Assembly (NCBI GenBank): GCA_022315425.1
Contig: JAIUPT010000037.1
Coordinates: 186,001-250,000, forward strand
Length of the DNA stretch: 64,000 nt
Origin: Pseudevernia furfuracea
Taxonomy: Eukaryota > Ascomycota > Lecanoromycetes > Lecanorales > Parmeliaceae
Direction: 5' to 3'
Shown here: positions 11,027 through 23,147 of the stretch, piece after piece
Numbering within the stretch: the first letter of the stretch is position 1
How the letters are laid out: each line of letters begins with the position of its first letter
Translations under genes and position numbers: made by a program
The notes under the pieces: model-generated
Told to the model about the DNA's origin: nothing
Databases searched by the model: none
The model's input: the letters and a program-made list of their open reading frames with translations, nothing else

Positions 11027-12417
11027 TCACAATTCGCGATTAGCAGCCTGCGTCGGCTCTTTGGCACCGTCCTGCACTTTTGACTCATCGAACCTCCATA
11101 CGCCACCCGTCTTTTCAGCTTCGATCTTCTCACCCGGTATGGGCCTTGCCAGTTTCTCAAACAACGGATCTGGCGGCGACGATCGCGTGAAGAACCTCCT
11201 CTGCCATTCCCGCCCCTCAGCCTGCTCCTTTCTCCGCAACTCTCTTTGCGAATTTTCGATCTTCGACTTTTCATTATGCACGACATCCATATCGCTCTTC
11301 ATTATCCCTTCCGCCACTTTCTGCCACGCTCTGTTGGACTCCAAGGGATCTTGCTGGTCGATGGGGGCAACCTGCAGTGGTGTTGTTTTCGTGGTCTTGG
11401 CATTGTAGGTTTCAATTGGATCGGCTTTCTTCAGGCCACTACCGCCACCAGCCTTGATGGTGAAGCAATCGGTCCATTGGCCTTCGACGGTGTATAAGAT
11501 GTCCTTCTCTTTACCTGTCGGGTAGAGGATAGCTGTGAAAGAGTTCTTCTTGCCGGAAACCCAGCCTTTGCCAGAGTAATCTATCTTAGCCATGTAGCCG
11601 GAGGAAGAAGAGATGTAAGTGCAGTTGTTCAATTCGACGAATGGTTTGCCGTAGATGAGACCTTCGATATGGAGCGCCGGGAGGGTAATGAGGTAGGTTT
11701 CGTTGTACGATTTGAGGGTGTAGATGGCGTGACCGATTTGTTTGACTTGTATTGTACGGGAGAAGGATGCTTTTTGGGCATTGTAACCTTGAAGCTAGAG
11801 AGATCGTACGTCAGGGGGTTCGGGTTGGTAGAGTAAGTACGGCATACCTGAACGCCATGCTTGTCGTTTGTGATGCAGTATGCCGTTACTGGTGGATGAT
11901 GACTTTAGATATGTCAGCAATCGGATTGGATAACGGTGTCTGGATACTACGTACCTGACTTGCTCCGACACTAATTGCGTCGTCCCCGCAGCATCTTCCC
12001 ACTTCCCAAGGAACAGCTCCCCTAGGAATGGGTTCAATGGCTTTTTCTCTGACCCAAATTTGTCATTTCTACTGCTGTATGATTGCTTCAATGTAGTGAG
12101 AAACCACTTCAACACTAGCAGGGCTCGCTTTGCAGGGTCTTGCTCCAAGGCTGGTGCAACGAAGATGGATGGATGTTCAGTCCAGTATGCTGAGAACTCT
12201 GTGAGGGATGTGGTGCCTAGGATGAATGGAGGAGCGGTCAAGGATGAGAGGTCGCCATTGAAAGATGCTATCGACTGGAGATACTATCAGCGAGGGTGCG
12301 AGGGTACAAGGCTGCGAGGCTCCATTTTGGGGGATTGCGTACTTTCAGAAAGGTAGACCACGAGCCTTTATTTTGAGGTGCAACACCATCACCTTCACCT
12401 TTGGAAGAGCTAGACAT
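11027..12417 (-). CDS. Oxysterol-binding protein, Kes1/Osh4 type
   Basis: Four exons on the minus strand: 12417-12343, 12274-11955, 11902-11848 and 11794-11027, giving 405 residues. All introns are GT-AG and the frame is kept. The family signature EQVSHHPP is intact and is split by intron 2 after EQV. The length matches short Osh proteins without PH or ankyrin domains. Family members carry sterol against PI4P between membranes and act at ER-Golgi contacts. That role is inferred from the family. The C-terminal part (after about residue 290) has the Trp-rich and Lys/Glu-rich helical segment seen in Kes1 homologues (NRAWQKV and the REWQRRFF segment). It converges with the dehydrogenase gene across the microsatellite block. 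The start ATG is followed by a Ser/Gly-rich stretch typical for the group. Confidence 0.93.
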
Positions 12418-13626
12418 GATTTGTGAAGGGGATAATGAATGGCTAGGGGTGAGTTAAGAGTGACAGCAGTTGTTTGAGAGATGGGAAAGATTCAAGAGCC
12501 ATGGAGGGGCAAACAAACGCGGCAGGCGCAGCGCTTGTATAGTACGTCACCGTCACCGGAATGGACTTGCCAAACCCGACAGCTTGGTTTTCAGATATCT
12601 GATTCTGAGTATTCACCAGAATAGAGAGGTGGCTAAGAATTTCAGACTCGAGACATTTCCGTACAAGCCATGTTCTAAGATACAGAGAAGCAGTAATTGC
12701 TCATCCTCAATTGACCCTCATCGAGTACACCCTTCATCTTTTCCTAACTCGGCCTCTGTTTCATCCACCTCGGTCGATGGCTTTCTGTCTCGGACCAATC
12801 TTCTCTCTAAAGGGTACATGCTTCCCTTTTCTTTATGCTGCCCGTTTCCCATGCTGTGTTCCTTCTAACATAGCACGCCGTTGAAACCGAGTTTGCTTTG
12901 GGGACACAGTTACTTGTCAAAGGAACAAGTTCGGAATCAATTGATGAACAGGCATCTTTACGTGATATGACATGATTTACGGAGTATACACCGAATTTTG
13001 TGTACTGGACTATCGAATTTAGGAATCGAAAACGCAGACCAACGTAGACGGACAGAACACTGAAATGTACGGGGGCCAGTTCCAATGCATCTGACAAAGA
13101 CGAAGCGCAGCGATCGAGCATCGTCATGAGCTAGAAGCCATCGCTCGGAAACGTTGCCTTCTGTTGTTTGTGCGACTTGCCATCATCGGCACACTAGCAG
13201 CACATATGAAACAAATCTTAAAAGATGATTAGGATGCTGAACCTAGTACGAGATGAACTGATGAACTGGACAGGCTCTACGTCGCTAGCTATCTGATCAA
13301 GAAACGGAGGGTGAAGATGAAAAAAGCGGATGCCGACCCCGGATCCTGAAAGATCTCATTCTTGAAGTAGAGAGGGAAGAGGAAAAACGGATTGCATGCC
13401 AAAATTTCATAGCAAATCCAGAGGAACCACCGGACGGAGAATGTCAGCTTTTAGGATACCACAACAACCATGATTGTCGGCTTCACCAGCCAATGGGTCG
13501 CTTGGGCTGTATTGCAGACCATTTACTTTCTCATGATGTTGCTTGACCATTTCTGACGAAACGCTGCTCACCTGGCACTGAGGGCGCGAAATCTATGAAT
13601 AATCTTTCCTCAGCAACAGCAATAGC
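12418..13626. other. Intergenic, no gene seen
   Basis: Promoter of the oxysterol-binding protein gene and 3' flank of phosphoglucomutase. The only open frames are short and lack recognisable features. No repeats stand out. Confidence 0.5.
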
Positions 13627-15450
13627 CTATGTCTTAACGTCAGGCTCTTCCCGACCAACGTATTCCTTCAGCTTCAAAAGGTTGACGGCGAGTTGTACGT
13701 TATCCTTCAGGTAGTCCTGAGCGTCCAACTTGAACTTGGATGAATCGCTCTCATGTCTCTCGACGTATAGGCGAATGGTGGCACCACTGCTGCCCGTTCC
13801 TGACAATCTGACCACAATTCTACTGCCATCATCGAACTTGACGAAGATGCCCTGATTTTTGCTGACACTACCATCCAGATCAGTGTAAGAGAAGTCATCC
13901 GCCTCAAGAACCTTGCGTCCTTGGATGGTTGACTCAACGAATTCGGACTTCTTCGTGGTAATGAGCTCAGTTAGATTCGCAACGACCTTGTTTGCTCCGT
14001 CACTGTCAACACCCTCATAATCGTAGCGGGTGAAGAAAGTCCGGCCATAGATACCCCAGAACTCGTGCTGAATGGAGGAAATGCTAGGTGTCTCGCCGGG
14101 CTTCTCCTTTGCGACACCAGCGATGATGTTCAACCAGGCAACAACAGCCCACAAACCATCCTTCTCACGAATGTGATTGCTCCCTGTGCCGAAACTCTCT
14201 TCACCGCAAATCGACATCTTCTTGGTATCGAACAGATTGCAGAAGAATTTCCATCCAGTTGGGACTTCGTAATTCTCTAAACCTTGTTTCTTGGCCACAA
14301 GATCGATGGCTCCGGAAGTGGGCATACTTCGGGCAAGGCCGTAGACGCCCTGCTTTTGAAAGTAAGGGATCAGCTTGGCATAGTGAGCAATGATGGCCAA
14401 GCTGTCTCCGGGAGATACAAACGCGTTGGCCCCATAGATCATGTTGCGATCGCCGTCTCCGTCGCTAGCCGCACCGAATTGGATATTGTCTTTGTCAACA
14501 GCCTCGACGAGGGAGTGGGCATAGACTAGATTAGGATCTGGGTGACCACCGCCAAAGTCTGGGGAGGGTACGCAGTTTTGGGTGCTGCTGCTGGGTAGTC
14601 CTAGCTCTTTCTCAAAGATTGCAACACCATAAGGCCCAGTCACGCCGTTCAGAGCGTCGAACAGAGTCTTGAAGTCTTTGTGGCTCTCTAAGAATGACTT
14701 GATGAGAGGGAAGTCGAAGATGTCCTTCAGCATCTCAACATAGTCGGCCGTTGAATCGATGACCTCAACCTCGAGTGGTCCGTACGTCTTGGTTCCAATC
14801 TTTGATATGTCAACAGTGGGAATGTCGGCAATCTTGTATTCGGTGAGGGATTTTGAGGTAGCGAAGATCTTGTTTGTGACTGATTCAGGTGCCGGGGCAC
14901 CGTTTGCCAGGTTGTACTTGATACCGAAGTCAGCCTTGGGTCCTGTGCGACATGTTAGCTGGTGATTCGTTGGAGGCTGAAATTAACGGAATGGAGGGCG
15001 TACCGCCAGGATTGTGACTGGCAGTGAGCAAAATTCCACCAGTAGCCTTTCGTTTCCTGATGACATGGCTGGCGGCAGGCGTGCTCAGTATGCCCTCTTG
15101 TCCGACCAGAATCTTTTTGACTCCATATGCAGCACCAATCTTGGCAATCAATTGTACCACCTCTGGGTTGTAGAATCTTCCATCCCCTCCAATGACGAGA
15201 AAGCTGCCTTCTGCGCCCTCTGGGATTGAGAGGAGGATACTGGTGACGAAAGCCTCGCTGTAATGGGGTTGCTGGAAGACGGTAACCTTCTTCCGAAGGC
15301 CTGAGCTATAAAGACGTTAGCTGTTGAGGCCAAATTGGAATAGCGAGCTTTAAAGACGACGTGTTTATTGTTGTTGCTGTTGTGAGGGGGTACTTACGTT
15401 CCAGGCTTCTGGTCAGTGAAGGGCTTCAACGATACTGTCTGAACACTCAT
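13627..15450 (-). CDS. Phosphoglucomutase
   Basis: Three exons on the minus strand: 15450-15398, 15305-15004 and 14942-13627, giving 556 residues, the usual length. The catalytic phosphoserine loop TASHNPGG is present with Ser114, and intron 2 splits the codon of the second Gly. Metal-binding DGDGDR, sugar-binding GEESFGTGSNHIREKDG and the phosphate-binding RLSGTGSSGATIR loop are all intact. The enzyme interconverts glucose 1-phosphate and glucose 6-phosphate in the cytosol and feeds glycogen, trehalose and UDP-glucose synthesis. The N-terminal sequence MSVQTVSLKPFTDQKPGTSG fits the family start, so the ATG at 15450 is well supported. Nothing suggests decay or transfer. Confidence 0.97.
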
Positions 15451-15708
15451 TGTGATGGATAGTGTAGCCGTAGTGAATTTCGGTAGCTTTTAGGGATTAT
15501 GAGAGATTTCAATGGGCGTGCGATGATTATATTGAATAAGACGGAAATTTGTTGAAGTGGGAGGGGGAGCGCGGTGGGGCGGCTGGCCGCAGTAGCTTTG
15601 GGCCAACGAAGATCGATAGAAGCCACCATCTGAATAAGGATCAATATCACCAGGATCACGTCAAATTGTTTCTCGATTCGGCCGTTTCTATGCAATGTGA
15701 TATGGTGA

Positions 15709-16446
15709 TCACTTTGCGAAACATTTCTCGCGATAGTATTTGGCCTCCTCTATGCTCTCCAGAATGTCTTCTCTGGCCTGATGGAGAAGTTTCTTCGAAG
15801 GCACAGCCAGTAAGACTTCCTCTGGAGCCCATCTTTTCGCAGCCTCTTTCAGACTACTGACATCCAATATCCGGTAGCTCAGATAGTCCGTGATCCTATT
15901 GTAGGGAGGCTTGCTGAGGAATGCCTTGTCGCAATGTATGCTGTTACCAGCTAGCAAGCCTCTGCGTCCTTCGGGAACATATTTCTTGACGTATTCGAGT
16001 AAACCCTCGGCAGCCTGTTCGTTGGTCGTAGTGGATGCAATGCAAGCTGCTGTCAGGCCGGACGCTCCATGTGTTTTGGTGCACCATTCGCCCATTCGAT
16101 CCAGAGTAGACTTGTCGTGATGTATGATTGACTCCCAGCCGTGCTCGTCTTGAAGCTGCAGCTGAGCATCCGTGATGAAGCATGCTATCGACATTATCGT
16201 CTCTTTCTCCGGGTTCAATCCTGTCATCTCGCAATCGATAAACACCAAGGGATCATTAGAACGCATCCTAGCCATTTTTTGTAGTGTTGCTGGACTCGAG
16301 GCCCACGGTAGAGCTTTTGGTAGGGGTCGAAACTTCAAGAAGGAAGATATCATTGAATTCTCCGCAAACTGCAGACGCGTGAGAAATGCTTTCGGCGCGG
16401 ATGCCGCCGGGAGAACCTCGCTTGAATCCTCAGATGGGAAGGACAA
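15709..16446 (-). CDS. Oligoribonuclease, DEDDh 3'-5' exonuclease (REX2 type)
   Basis: An intronless frame of 245 residues. The DEDDh residues are visible: Asp71 and Glu73 in FIDCEMTGL, Asp173 in HCDKAFL, and His222 and Asp227 in HQAREDI. The YRILDVSSLKEAAKRW segment is also typical. Oligoribonucleases degrade 2-5-nt RNA to mononucleotides. Fungal and animal members act mainly in mitochondria, and the roughly 60-residue N-terminal extension rich in Ser, Ala, Phe and Arg could be a targeting peptide (inference). It lies 258 bp downstream of the phosphoglucomutase start on the same strand and is divergent from the Gfo/Idh gene, 292 bp away, so the two may share a promoter region. Confidence 0.93.
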   Translation of the reverse strand: MSFPSEDSSEVLPAASAPKAFLTRLQFAENSMISSFLKFRPLPKALPWASSPATLQKMARMRSNDPLVFIDCEMTGLNPEKETIMSIACFITDAQLQLQDEHGWESIIHHDKSTLDRMGEWCTKTHGASGLTAACIASTTTNEQAAEGLLEYVKKYVPEGRRGLLAGNSIHCDKAFLSKPPYNRITDYLSYRILDVSSLKEAAKRWAPEEVLLAVPSKKLLHQAREDILESIEEAKYYREKCFAK

Positions 16447-16681
16447 AATCGGGTGAGGACAAGATTGATATTACATTTCCTATCACGAGTCCCTCTTTGC
16501 GGTGTCTATCCTAAAAACTTCTTATCTCTTATTCAAAGGACCCAGTAGCCGGGGCGTCCGTAACTCTCCAACCCCGCTTCCCCTAGGTCCTAATTCACAA
16601 AGCGGTCACCTCTCCCCAAAGCAACTCTACACAAGTCGTCCGAGGAATTATTGAATCCATAGGTGACAACACTTACCGTGG

Positions 16682-16689
16682 TATAAAAG
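16682..16689 (+). promoter_or_regulatory. Putative TATA box of the Gfo/Idh/MocA gene
   Basis: TATAAAAG lies 50 bp upstream of the ATG at 16739, which would leave only a short leader. The divergent oligoribonuclease side of this 292-bp interval has no comparable element. Use is inferred. Confidence 0.45.
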
Positions 16690-16738
16690 TATCGCGGAAG
16701 GACGTTGAGAGTGCTCGATATCGTCACATCCTGGGCAA

Positions 16739-18441
16739 ATGGCTCTCCTTAACGGTCATTCCAATCGCAGCATCCCTCCGGACCTGATCCAAGAAAGTCG
16801 CCCATTGAGCTTCCTCATCATTGGCGCCGGATCTCGAGGCAATGCCTACGCCACCGCTTTGACGGAAAATCGCTCCATCAATGGCTACGTTGGTGCCATA
16901 GCAGAGCCCATAGCCAGCAAGAGGCATTCGTTCTGGCGAAGGTATATCTCCGGTAGTGAAGAGCCGAGACCTGGTGATGTTTTCGAAACTTGGAAGGAAT
17001 TTTTAGACTACGAATTGGACAGACGACACAGAAAGCAGAGGGGGGAGTCTGTGCTTGAAGGCGTCGATGGTGTTTTTGTATGTGTATTAGATGAGATGCA
17101 CGCGGAGATTATCACTACTCTCGCACCTTTGCATCTACATATCATGAGCGAGAAACCACTAGCAACTACTCTGCAGGACTGCCTGGAGATACATCGTTCT
17201 CTGAAGCCTTTAGAGGGTGGGCCTGATCGAGCTGTCTTTTCCATTGGCCACGTTCTACGTTATAGTCCTCACAATATGCTACTTCGGCGATTGCTTCTGG
17301 AAGACGAAGTCATTGGAGACGTCCTTTCAATCGAGCATACTGAGCCCGTGGGCTATTGGCATTTCTCTCATTCCTACGTCAGGTGAGAATGTGTCTAAGG
17401 GAGGCAAGCTATGACTGACGAGAAGACAGAGGCAATTGGCGTAAAGAGTCAATGGGTCCTTCTCTGCTTACCAAATCGTGCCATGACATTGATCTGCTAC
17501 TCTGGTTGCTCTGCTCGCCACCTGCGTCATCGACTAACCCGCCCCATCTACCCTCCAGCGTGTCTTCCTCGGGCTCTCTGTTGTACTTCAAAAGGTCACG
17601 AAAGCCTGCTTTGGCGGGGAATGCCACCAACTGTCTTTCATGTTCTGCTGAACCTGGGTGCTTGTATAGCGCCAAAAAGATCTACATTCAAGATCGATTA
17701 GCGAAAGGCATAGCTGGATGGCCCGTTAACATTGTTGCTCCTGAAATCGAGGACTTGATGAGACAAGGCGAGAAAGATTCTGCCATGACAATGCTGGAAG
17801 CGGAGTTAGCAAGAGACTACGACACTAGCACGCCACAGTCTGAAATCGACAGAAAGCGATGGTTTGGTCGGTGCGTCTGGGAAGCCGACAACAGTGTCTG
17901 CGATGACCAGATAGTGACCATGACCTGGGAGGAGGCACCACTTCCACTAAATAGAGGGGAAGGAATGGAGTCCCGTATCAAAGGGAGAGGCGCAAAGAAT
18001 GCGACGTTCCATATGGTAGCCTCGACCGAGAAACAGTGCGAGAGAAGAGGTCGAATCTATGGGATCAAAGGGGAAATCGAGTACGACAGCAAGGCCATTC
18101 GAGTCTATGATTTCGCTTCCAACCATGCTCAAACTCATCACCCTCATCAGCCGGGCGGAGGGCATGGTGGAGGCGATGCAGGACTTGTGCAGCAATTTGT
18201 GAAAGCGTGTGAAGCCGTGTGCAGGCGGGAGATGAGTGTGGCTGAAGCTCAACGAGTGCATATTGGATGCACGTTGGACGATGTGATTAGAAGCCATGCT
18301 ATGGTCTTTGCAGCTGAGGAAGCTCGTAACGGGAAGAAAGTCGTTGACTGGGCAGAGTGGTGGATGGCTAATGTAGAAGAGACTATGGACGAAACGGGCA
18401 AGAGGAAGCCAGATGCGAATATTGCATCAATTCACGAATGA
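16739..18441 (+). CDS. Gfo/Idh/MocA family oxidoreductase
   Basis: Two exons, 16739-17382 and 17430-18441, encode 551 residues. The 47-bp intron has GTGAGA and ACAG ends, with a CTGAC branch-like site. The nucleotide-binding GAGSRG is at residues 29-34 and the family motif EKP at 138-140 (SEKPLATTL). The KSCHDIDLLLW segment, with the family's conserved His-Asp pair, sits early in exon 2. The family oxidises or reduces sugars, inositols and related compounds with NAD(P). The substrate cannot be told here. At 551 residues it is longer than the usual 330-400, with a long C-terminal half that includes a His/Gly-rich linker (residues about 440-455). It is cytosolic by absence of signals. Confidence 0.88.
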
Positions 18442-19873
18442 AAGCCATCGACTCGACACACAGCCGCGCATCCATGTCCCCACGAAGAAGAAGGACATGC
18501 TGGCCTGCTTTGGGCTCACAATGCAAGGAAACGGAGCTGGTTCCTGGGAAAGTAGCTACCATCACTACGGCATCCATATCCAGGAAGGGGATTTGTAATT
18601 CAATTGAGGTGCATGACTTTCCCACAGCTGCATAGCTCCTCAAAGAACAATTAGCAGGATGTCATGCTGCTGCTGGTCTGCTCGGCGACTAAAGCAAAGT
18701 CCAGCGTTTGCGTGCCTTCCTGAGCCAAAGTCTATACTGGGCTCGATGCGCTGTCACCACTGTCAAGAAGGCAGGAGGAGCAGGGCCAGAAGCAGGAGTG
18801 AAACTTCTTATGCTGGGAGAAGGTTTCATGTGTCCTTGAGGCCCCGCATGTGTGAGAATGTGAGAATGTGAGAATGTGAGAATATGAGTTGGGAGATGGA
18901 AAGCCAATCGTTCCCTGCCTGGTAAGTATGACTCTTCATTCTTGCATCTGGCGCTAAAGGTTAGTCCAAAGTAGGATTAGCGCATCTGCAGCTTTGGCCA
19001 ATTAACGCGTGTCTCTGCCTTAGTAAGTTAGTGCCTTCCCAAGTTCCCGCATTTTACGCGCCCAAAGCTAAGTGTTCTCCCAACCTCAGAATTTTGCCAG
19101 GCGTCAACCTGACGCAAAATCACGACCTTCACGCGACCTACTGCAGCGACCTGCGACCTGCGACCAACTTGATCTCTCTAAGGTACCTTAGTCTCTATAT
19201 TTGGCCGGCGCTTGGCTATTTAACACTTCTAAATTGGGATAGCGCTCCACGCTGGTAAAGGGCTATTCCCAAATCTATCATCCTTCCCTCTAATCCGTCA
19301 ACTGAGAGTTGTTGAGACCGAGAGACCCTCCTTTGGCCCATCCGGATGATGGCGGGGCTACACCAAAGGGTTCACGAGACGCGGGATTCTACCTAGAAAT
19401 AGCTTGAGACCTCGTTCGCCCCGTATCGACGGCGTGACGCGCGACATCATACTGCCTGACAGAATGTCGTGTTTCAACCACCATCATGGCCTTTGGGTCT
19501 GCCCTAACTGTCTGCTCAAACCAGTGATCTTGCGTTTCAGATTTGTAACAGCAAGATATTGGTTCTTGAAGCTTGTTGATATGTTTCACTTCCAATGCTG
19601 TAATGGACAGTGTTCGGCGAGGATAAGTATCGCCCTCGAGTCCTCTCTATCTCCTATCATTTTTTTCTTTCTTCACATTACGACCCTTTCTCACTTCCTT
19701 CTCAACGAATCTCTTTATCTTTCTTAGTTTTCTTTCTTACTGCTTCCTCATAGACTAGACGTAGGAGCCGGTCTCCATTAATACACAGCGCAAGCGTTAC
19801 CAGCCTATACTATCACGCATCGCCTAGGCAGTCTGCCGCCCTCTTTGGAAGGCAGTCCAACAGTCCGGAAGCC
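18442..19873. other. 1.4-kb intergenic stretch
   Basis: No gene is supported. Four tandem 8-bp GTGAGAAT units lie at about 18851-18884. A GCGACCT triple repeat is near 19145-19163. The last 250 bp before the next gene are pyrimidine-rich and read like a long 5' leader, possibly with an unspliced leader intron. Confidence 0.5.
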
Positions 19874-21538
19874 ATGCCTTCTCTCAAACCATACCAATAT
19901 CGTCCTGTCACACCCGACCATGGCGACCACCCTTCCCCTAATCACGACTCGGACCACAGTCGCAACTCACCAGCGGGCAAATTCTCTATCTGGTCTTCGC
20001 CTGGGTCACCCAAGAGTCGAGCAACAACGCCAAGCAATTCTCCAATTATAATCCCATCCGGGCCCACCTTACTCCCAAAAATCCGCACTCGAGATCAAGG
20101 CCTTGATCAAGATGTTTTTACTAGCAAGACACATCGCAGAGCTTTTTCTACCAACTGTAATCCGCCCAACCAACCACGACCATCTAGGCCAGGTTTCCAG
20201 CGAAGCACGACCAGCCCGCCGCAATGTTCTATAATGACTCCGGTCTCGACCACCTCGACCGTGGACACCTGGGCGGAGAACTCTGCGATCAACTCTCCCG
20301 CACCTTTTTCTTCACCCTATGCTGGTAGATCTTTTGGCCATACTAGATCCACTTCCACCCCTGCAGTCGATGTTGCTTCTCTGCGACGATATGGCAATCC
20401 AAATTACCGGACTCGACCCGTTTATCTCACCCGACCACCTCAGTGCGCCGACGCTATGCTGCCAACATTACCAGATTTCGCTGCTCCAGAATTGTATGTC
20501 CCAGTATCAACCGAGTATCGTGATCTCACTCCCGAGCTATGCCTGGATGGGCCGACAACCACTGTTATGGAGTACCTGACAGGACCAAACCAAGCAATGG
20601 CACTGGTTGGTAAGCTCTCCACAGGCCTTGGTCAACACATGCACTGCTGGTGGGACATCCGAAACCTGGAAGAGTGGAAAGATTTCGACCTCAACACCAT
20701 CATATCTATTCCCAATTTCTCTTACAGCGAAGATAGCTCCGGCCTTCTCTACGTTCCCATTCCAACTGCAGCTCTCCCAAAGCCCCATGGCAATGAGCCT
20801 GTGGTCCAAGCCTCCAACGAACGCGCAGTTCAAGACGCCATTAATAAATTCTACGCTGCCAAAATCAATGCAGCCCTCAAGACCTGCCAAGGCCACCAAC
20901 ACTACATTACCATGCGTCCGCAGCGCAGTAGAGAAGATGGGCCCTTCTATGTATCTGCATATGCCAACGATGAGACCCTCGCGCTTGGCCGTGGCCGTGT
21001 CATCGGTCTTGTCAAGACTTACGAGGTTTGGAACAGCATGATGCGCGATGAGAAGAACAGCAAGCAAACACTCTTCCTTGCCGGCCTCTCCCATCTGCAT
21101 CGGTTGATGCGCGAAAGCAACACCCGCTACGGTTTCATCATCACCGAAATCGAACTCGTGTGCGTGCGCATGGGCACGGAAGAAGGCAAACCTTACTTCG
21201 GCTTCCTGGAAATCTCAAAGCCCATCGAGCTGAGCAAGCAAACGGGCCTGACGGCTTGTCTGGCGCTATGGTACCTGCACATGCTCGCTGGTGACGTACC
21301 GCTGGAGGACCAATGCAGCTACAAGATCGATATCGGACCGCCGCATCCACCGCACGGCATGCCACTATCGAGGCAGCACGTGCGAAAGCCCGGGCTGGAG
21401 GGAAGGGATAGCTGGATGCAGCGCGTCCAAGAGGGCGAGAAGAGGTCGGCGAGGAGAATCAGAGGCTGGGCGTTTCCAGAGGAGGGTTGGTCGCCAAAGG
21501 AGAAACAGGCAGCCAAGGGCGTTCGTGCCGGGAGGTAG
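19874..21538 (+). CDS. Conserved fungal protein of unknown function, 554 residues
   Basis: A single open frame. Residues 1-190 are rich in Pro, Ser, Thr and Arg and look disordered. From about residue 215 there is a compact, conserved-looking domain with QAMALVGKLSTGLGQHMHCWWD, two Pro-rich turns, and GFIITEIELVCVRM. The ITEIELVCVRM segment is of the type seen in many fungal hypothetical proteins with a protein-kinase-like or PD-(D/E)XK-like fold prediction, but I see no complete catalytic set. Homologues are sometimes labelled sialidase, for which I see no Asp-box motif. No signal peptide or membrane segment is present. It converges with the deubiquitinase gene across a microsatellite-rich gap. 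The function is unknown. Confidence 0.8.
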   Translation: MPSLKPYQYRPVTPDHGDHPSPNHDSDHSRNSPAGKFSIWSSPGSPKSRATTPSNSPIIIPSGPTLLPKIRTRDQGLDQDVFTSKTHRRAFSTNCNPPNQPRPSRPGFQRSTTSPPQCSIMTPVSTTSTVDTWAENSAINSPAPFSSPYAGRSFGHTRSTSTPAVDVASLRRYGNPNYRTRPVYLTRPPQCADAMLPTLPDFAAPELYVPVSTEYRDLTPELCLDGPTTTVMEYLTGPNQAMALVGKLSTGLGQHMHCWWDIRNLEEWKDFDLNTIISIPNFSYSEDSSGLLYVPIPTAALPKPHGNEPVVQASNERAVQDAINKFYAAKINAALKTCQGHQHYITMRPQRSREDGPFYVSAYANDETLALGRGRVIGLVKTYEVWNSMMRDEKNSKQTLFLAGLSHLHRLMRESNTRYGFIITEIELVCVRMGTEEGKPYFGFLEISKPIELSKQTGLTACLALWYLHMLAGDVPLEDQCSYKIDIGPPHPPHGMPLSRQHVRKPGLEGRDSWMQRVQEGEKRSARRIRGWAFPEEGWSPKEKQAAKGVRAGR

Positions 21539-23147
21539 AAGAGAACAAGGGGGTTTACGGGTAAAACGTCCGGCTTGGCTGGTCCGGGCTTGGGTCTGGC
21601 GGTTGATCCACCAGTCTACGATCAAAATCTTTTGCATGCATGCATAGCGCTGGAGTTTTGTGGGGTTGGCCTTTTCCGTGGGTTCGGAGCATCTTTACCT
21701 GGGGGGGGGCATTCACTACCTTGGGATCGCGGGCATGGACTTTGTGTGCATTCATTCGGAGTCAATAATCACATGGTGGCGTTGCGGTTTCATTCACCCC
21801 ATCCATCCATCTATCTATCTATCTATCTATCTATTCAGCGCCCTGGTCGCTTTACCTGCCATGTTTTCCTGGTAGAGTAACCGGTCGGTTATCGAGCAAC
21901 TTCGCACCACGGAATCCGAGCGTTTTTACTACCGCTTGGGGGTGGAGTCTCCAAGGTATCTCATTCGCGCATTTTTATGTATGGATAGATAGGCATTCTA
22001 ACAAGGGCATTGAGCGTTCACACTCGTGAAAAATGAAGGTGGTCTTTTTTTACATCGTACATCGTACATCGTACATCTTCGTACTCTGGCTTGCGTGGGT
22101 GCAACTCATCAAGGTACTCTACTCTACTCTACTCTACCTTACATGTAAACCCGAACTGACTAACTGACTGACTGACTGAACTGACTGACTGACTGACTGA
22201 CTGACTAACTGACTGACTGAACTGAACTGATGGGTGAAGAAGAAGAACGGACTTCCTTCTCGCCGTCAAGGGAAGTTTGCGGATTTTTTTCGTCATTGCG
22301 AAAATGAAATGAAGAGTTGAGGTATGTATAGACATGTACATGAGGAAAGTAAGTGTATATGGGGTTCGCATTTCGCATTTCGCATCCACATTCGCATCCA
22401 CATATCGACATATCGACATATCGACACACAGACAGACACAGTCAACGATACAATACAATATGGTACAACACAACATAACCCAACCCAACCCAACAAACCT
22501 CCTCCCTCCTGCGCCCCTTTTTTCTCAGCCCGTGAGAACGAGTTGGGACGATTTGAGGACACGTGGATGAAAAGCACCCCCCCCCCGGCTGCACTTACGC
22601 TCTGTGATTGATTCTACAGAAAGAAAAAAAAAGGGCGGGGGGCAGGTAGCGACCGCCTCGTCGTGCACGAGGGAGGGATATCGAGAGGACACGGTTGGGG
22701 GGTTTCATCTCTCTGTTTCGTAGCCCAAGGAGATTTCGGTGCACCTAACCAGCAGACTGGAGGATTACCAGATGCAATGCGCGACATGTGACAAACCCTG
22801 GTCTCAGCGTCGTCGCAGTCGTCTCCAGGGTTATGGGGAAGTGGTTGTCGCCGCCGGGAAAGAAGTGGCAGGGGTTTTCTGTGCACGTCGACGTGCGGCT
22901 CGCTTCGTTTCATTTCGTTTCGCTCTGCGGCAGCGCTAAAGGGCGAGACGAGGGTCGCCTGTCAGGCAGCCCAATCTGGCTCAAGGGGGCTTGGTTTCAT
23001 GGTGCCGAATGAGGCTGCTTCCTGAAACGGCCAAGGTGGCCAAGGTAGCCAAGGTGAAGCTGGATGTAGCAAAGTTGTCGGCCTCTCTGCATCTCCTTTG
23101 AGCATTGGGGTGCCAAGAATTGATCGTTTTTGGGCGAGATTGCATCA
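21539..23147. repeat. 1.6-kb convergent intergenic gap rich in microsatellites
   Basis: It lies between two 3' ends. It contains TCTA repeats (21803-21835), ACATCGT (22050-22078), CTCTA (22114-22136), a CTGA array with interruptions (22145-22230), CATATCGA (22400-22425), CCCAA (22480-22496) and several homopolymers (poly-C 22577-22586, poly-A 22621-22631). No gene is supported. Confidence 0.7.
22145..22230. repeat. CTGA/ACTGA tetranucleotide array
   Basis: Runs of CTGA interrupted by CTAA and CTGAA variants extend for about 85 bp. A closely similar array occurs in the convergent gap at 30815-30890. Confidence 0.85.

Noticed and set aside
16739..18441. Gfo/Idh oxidoreductase together with the FAD oxidase and hydroxyacid dehydrogenase as a metabolic gene cluster
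   Set aside because: The genes are many kilobases apart, separated by unrelated housekeeping genes, with no core biosynthetic enzyme or transporter nearby.
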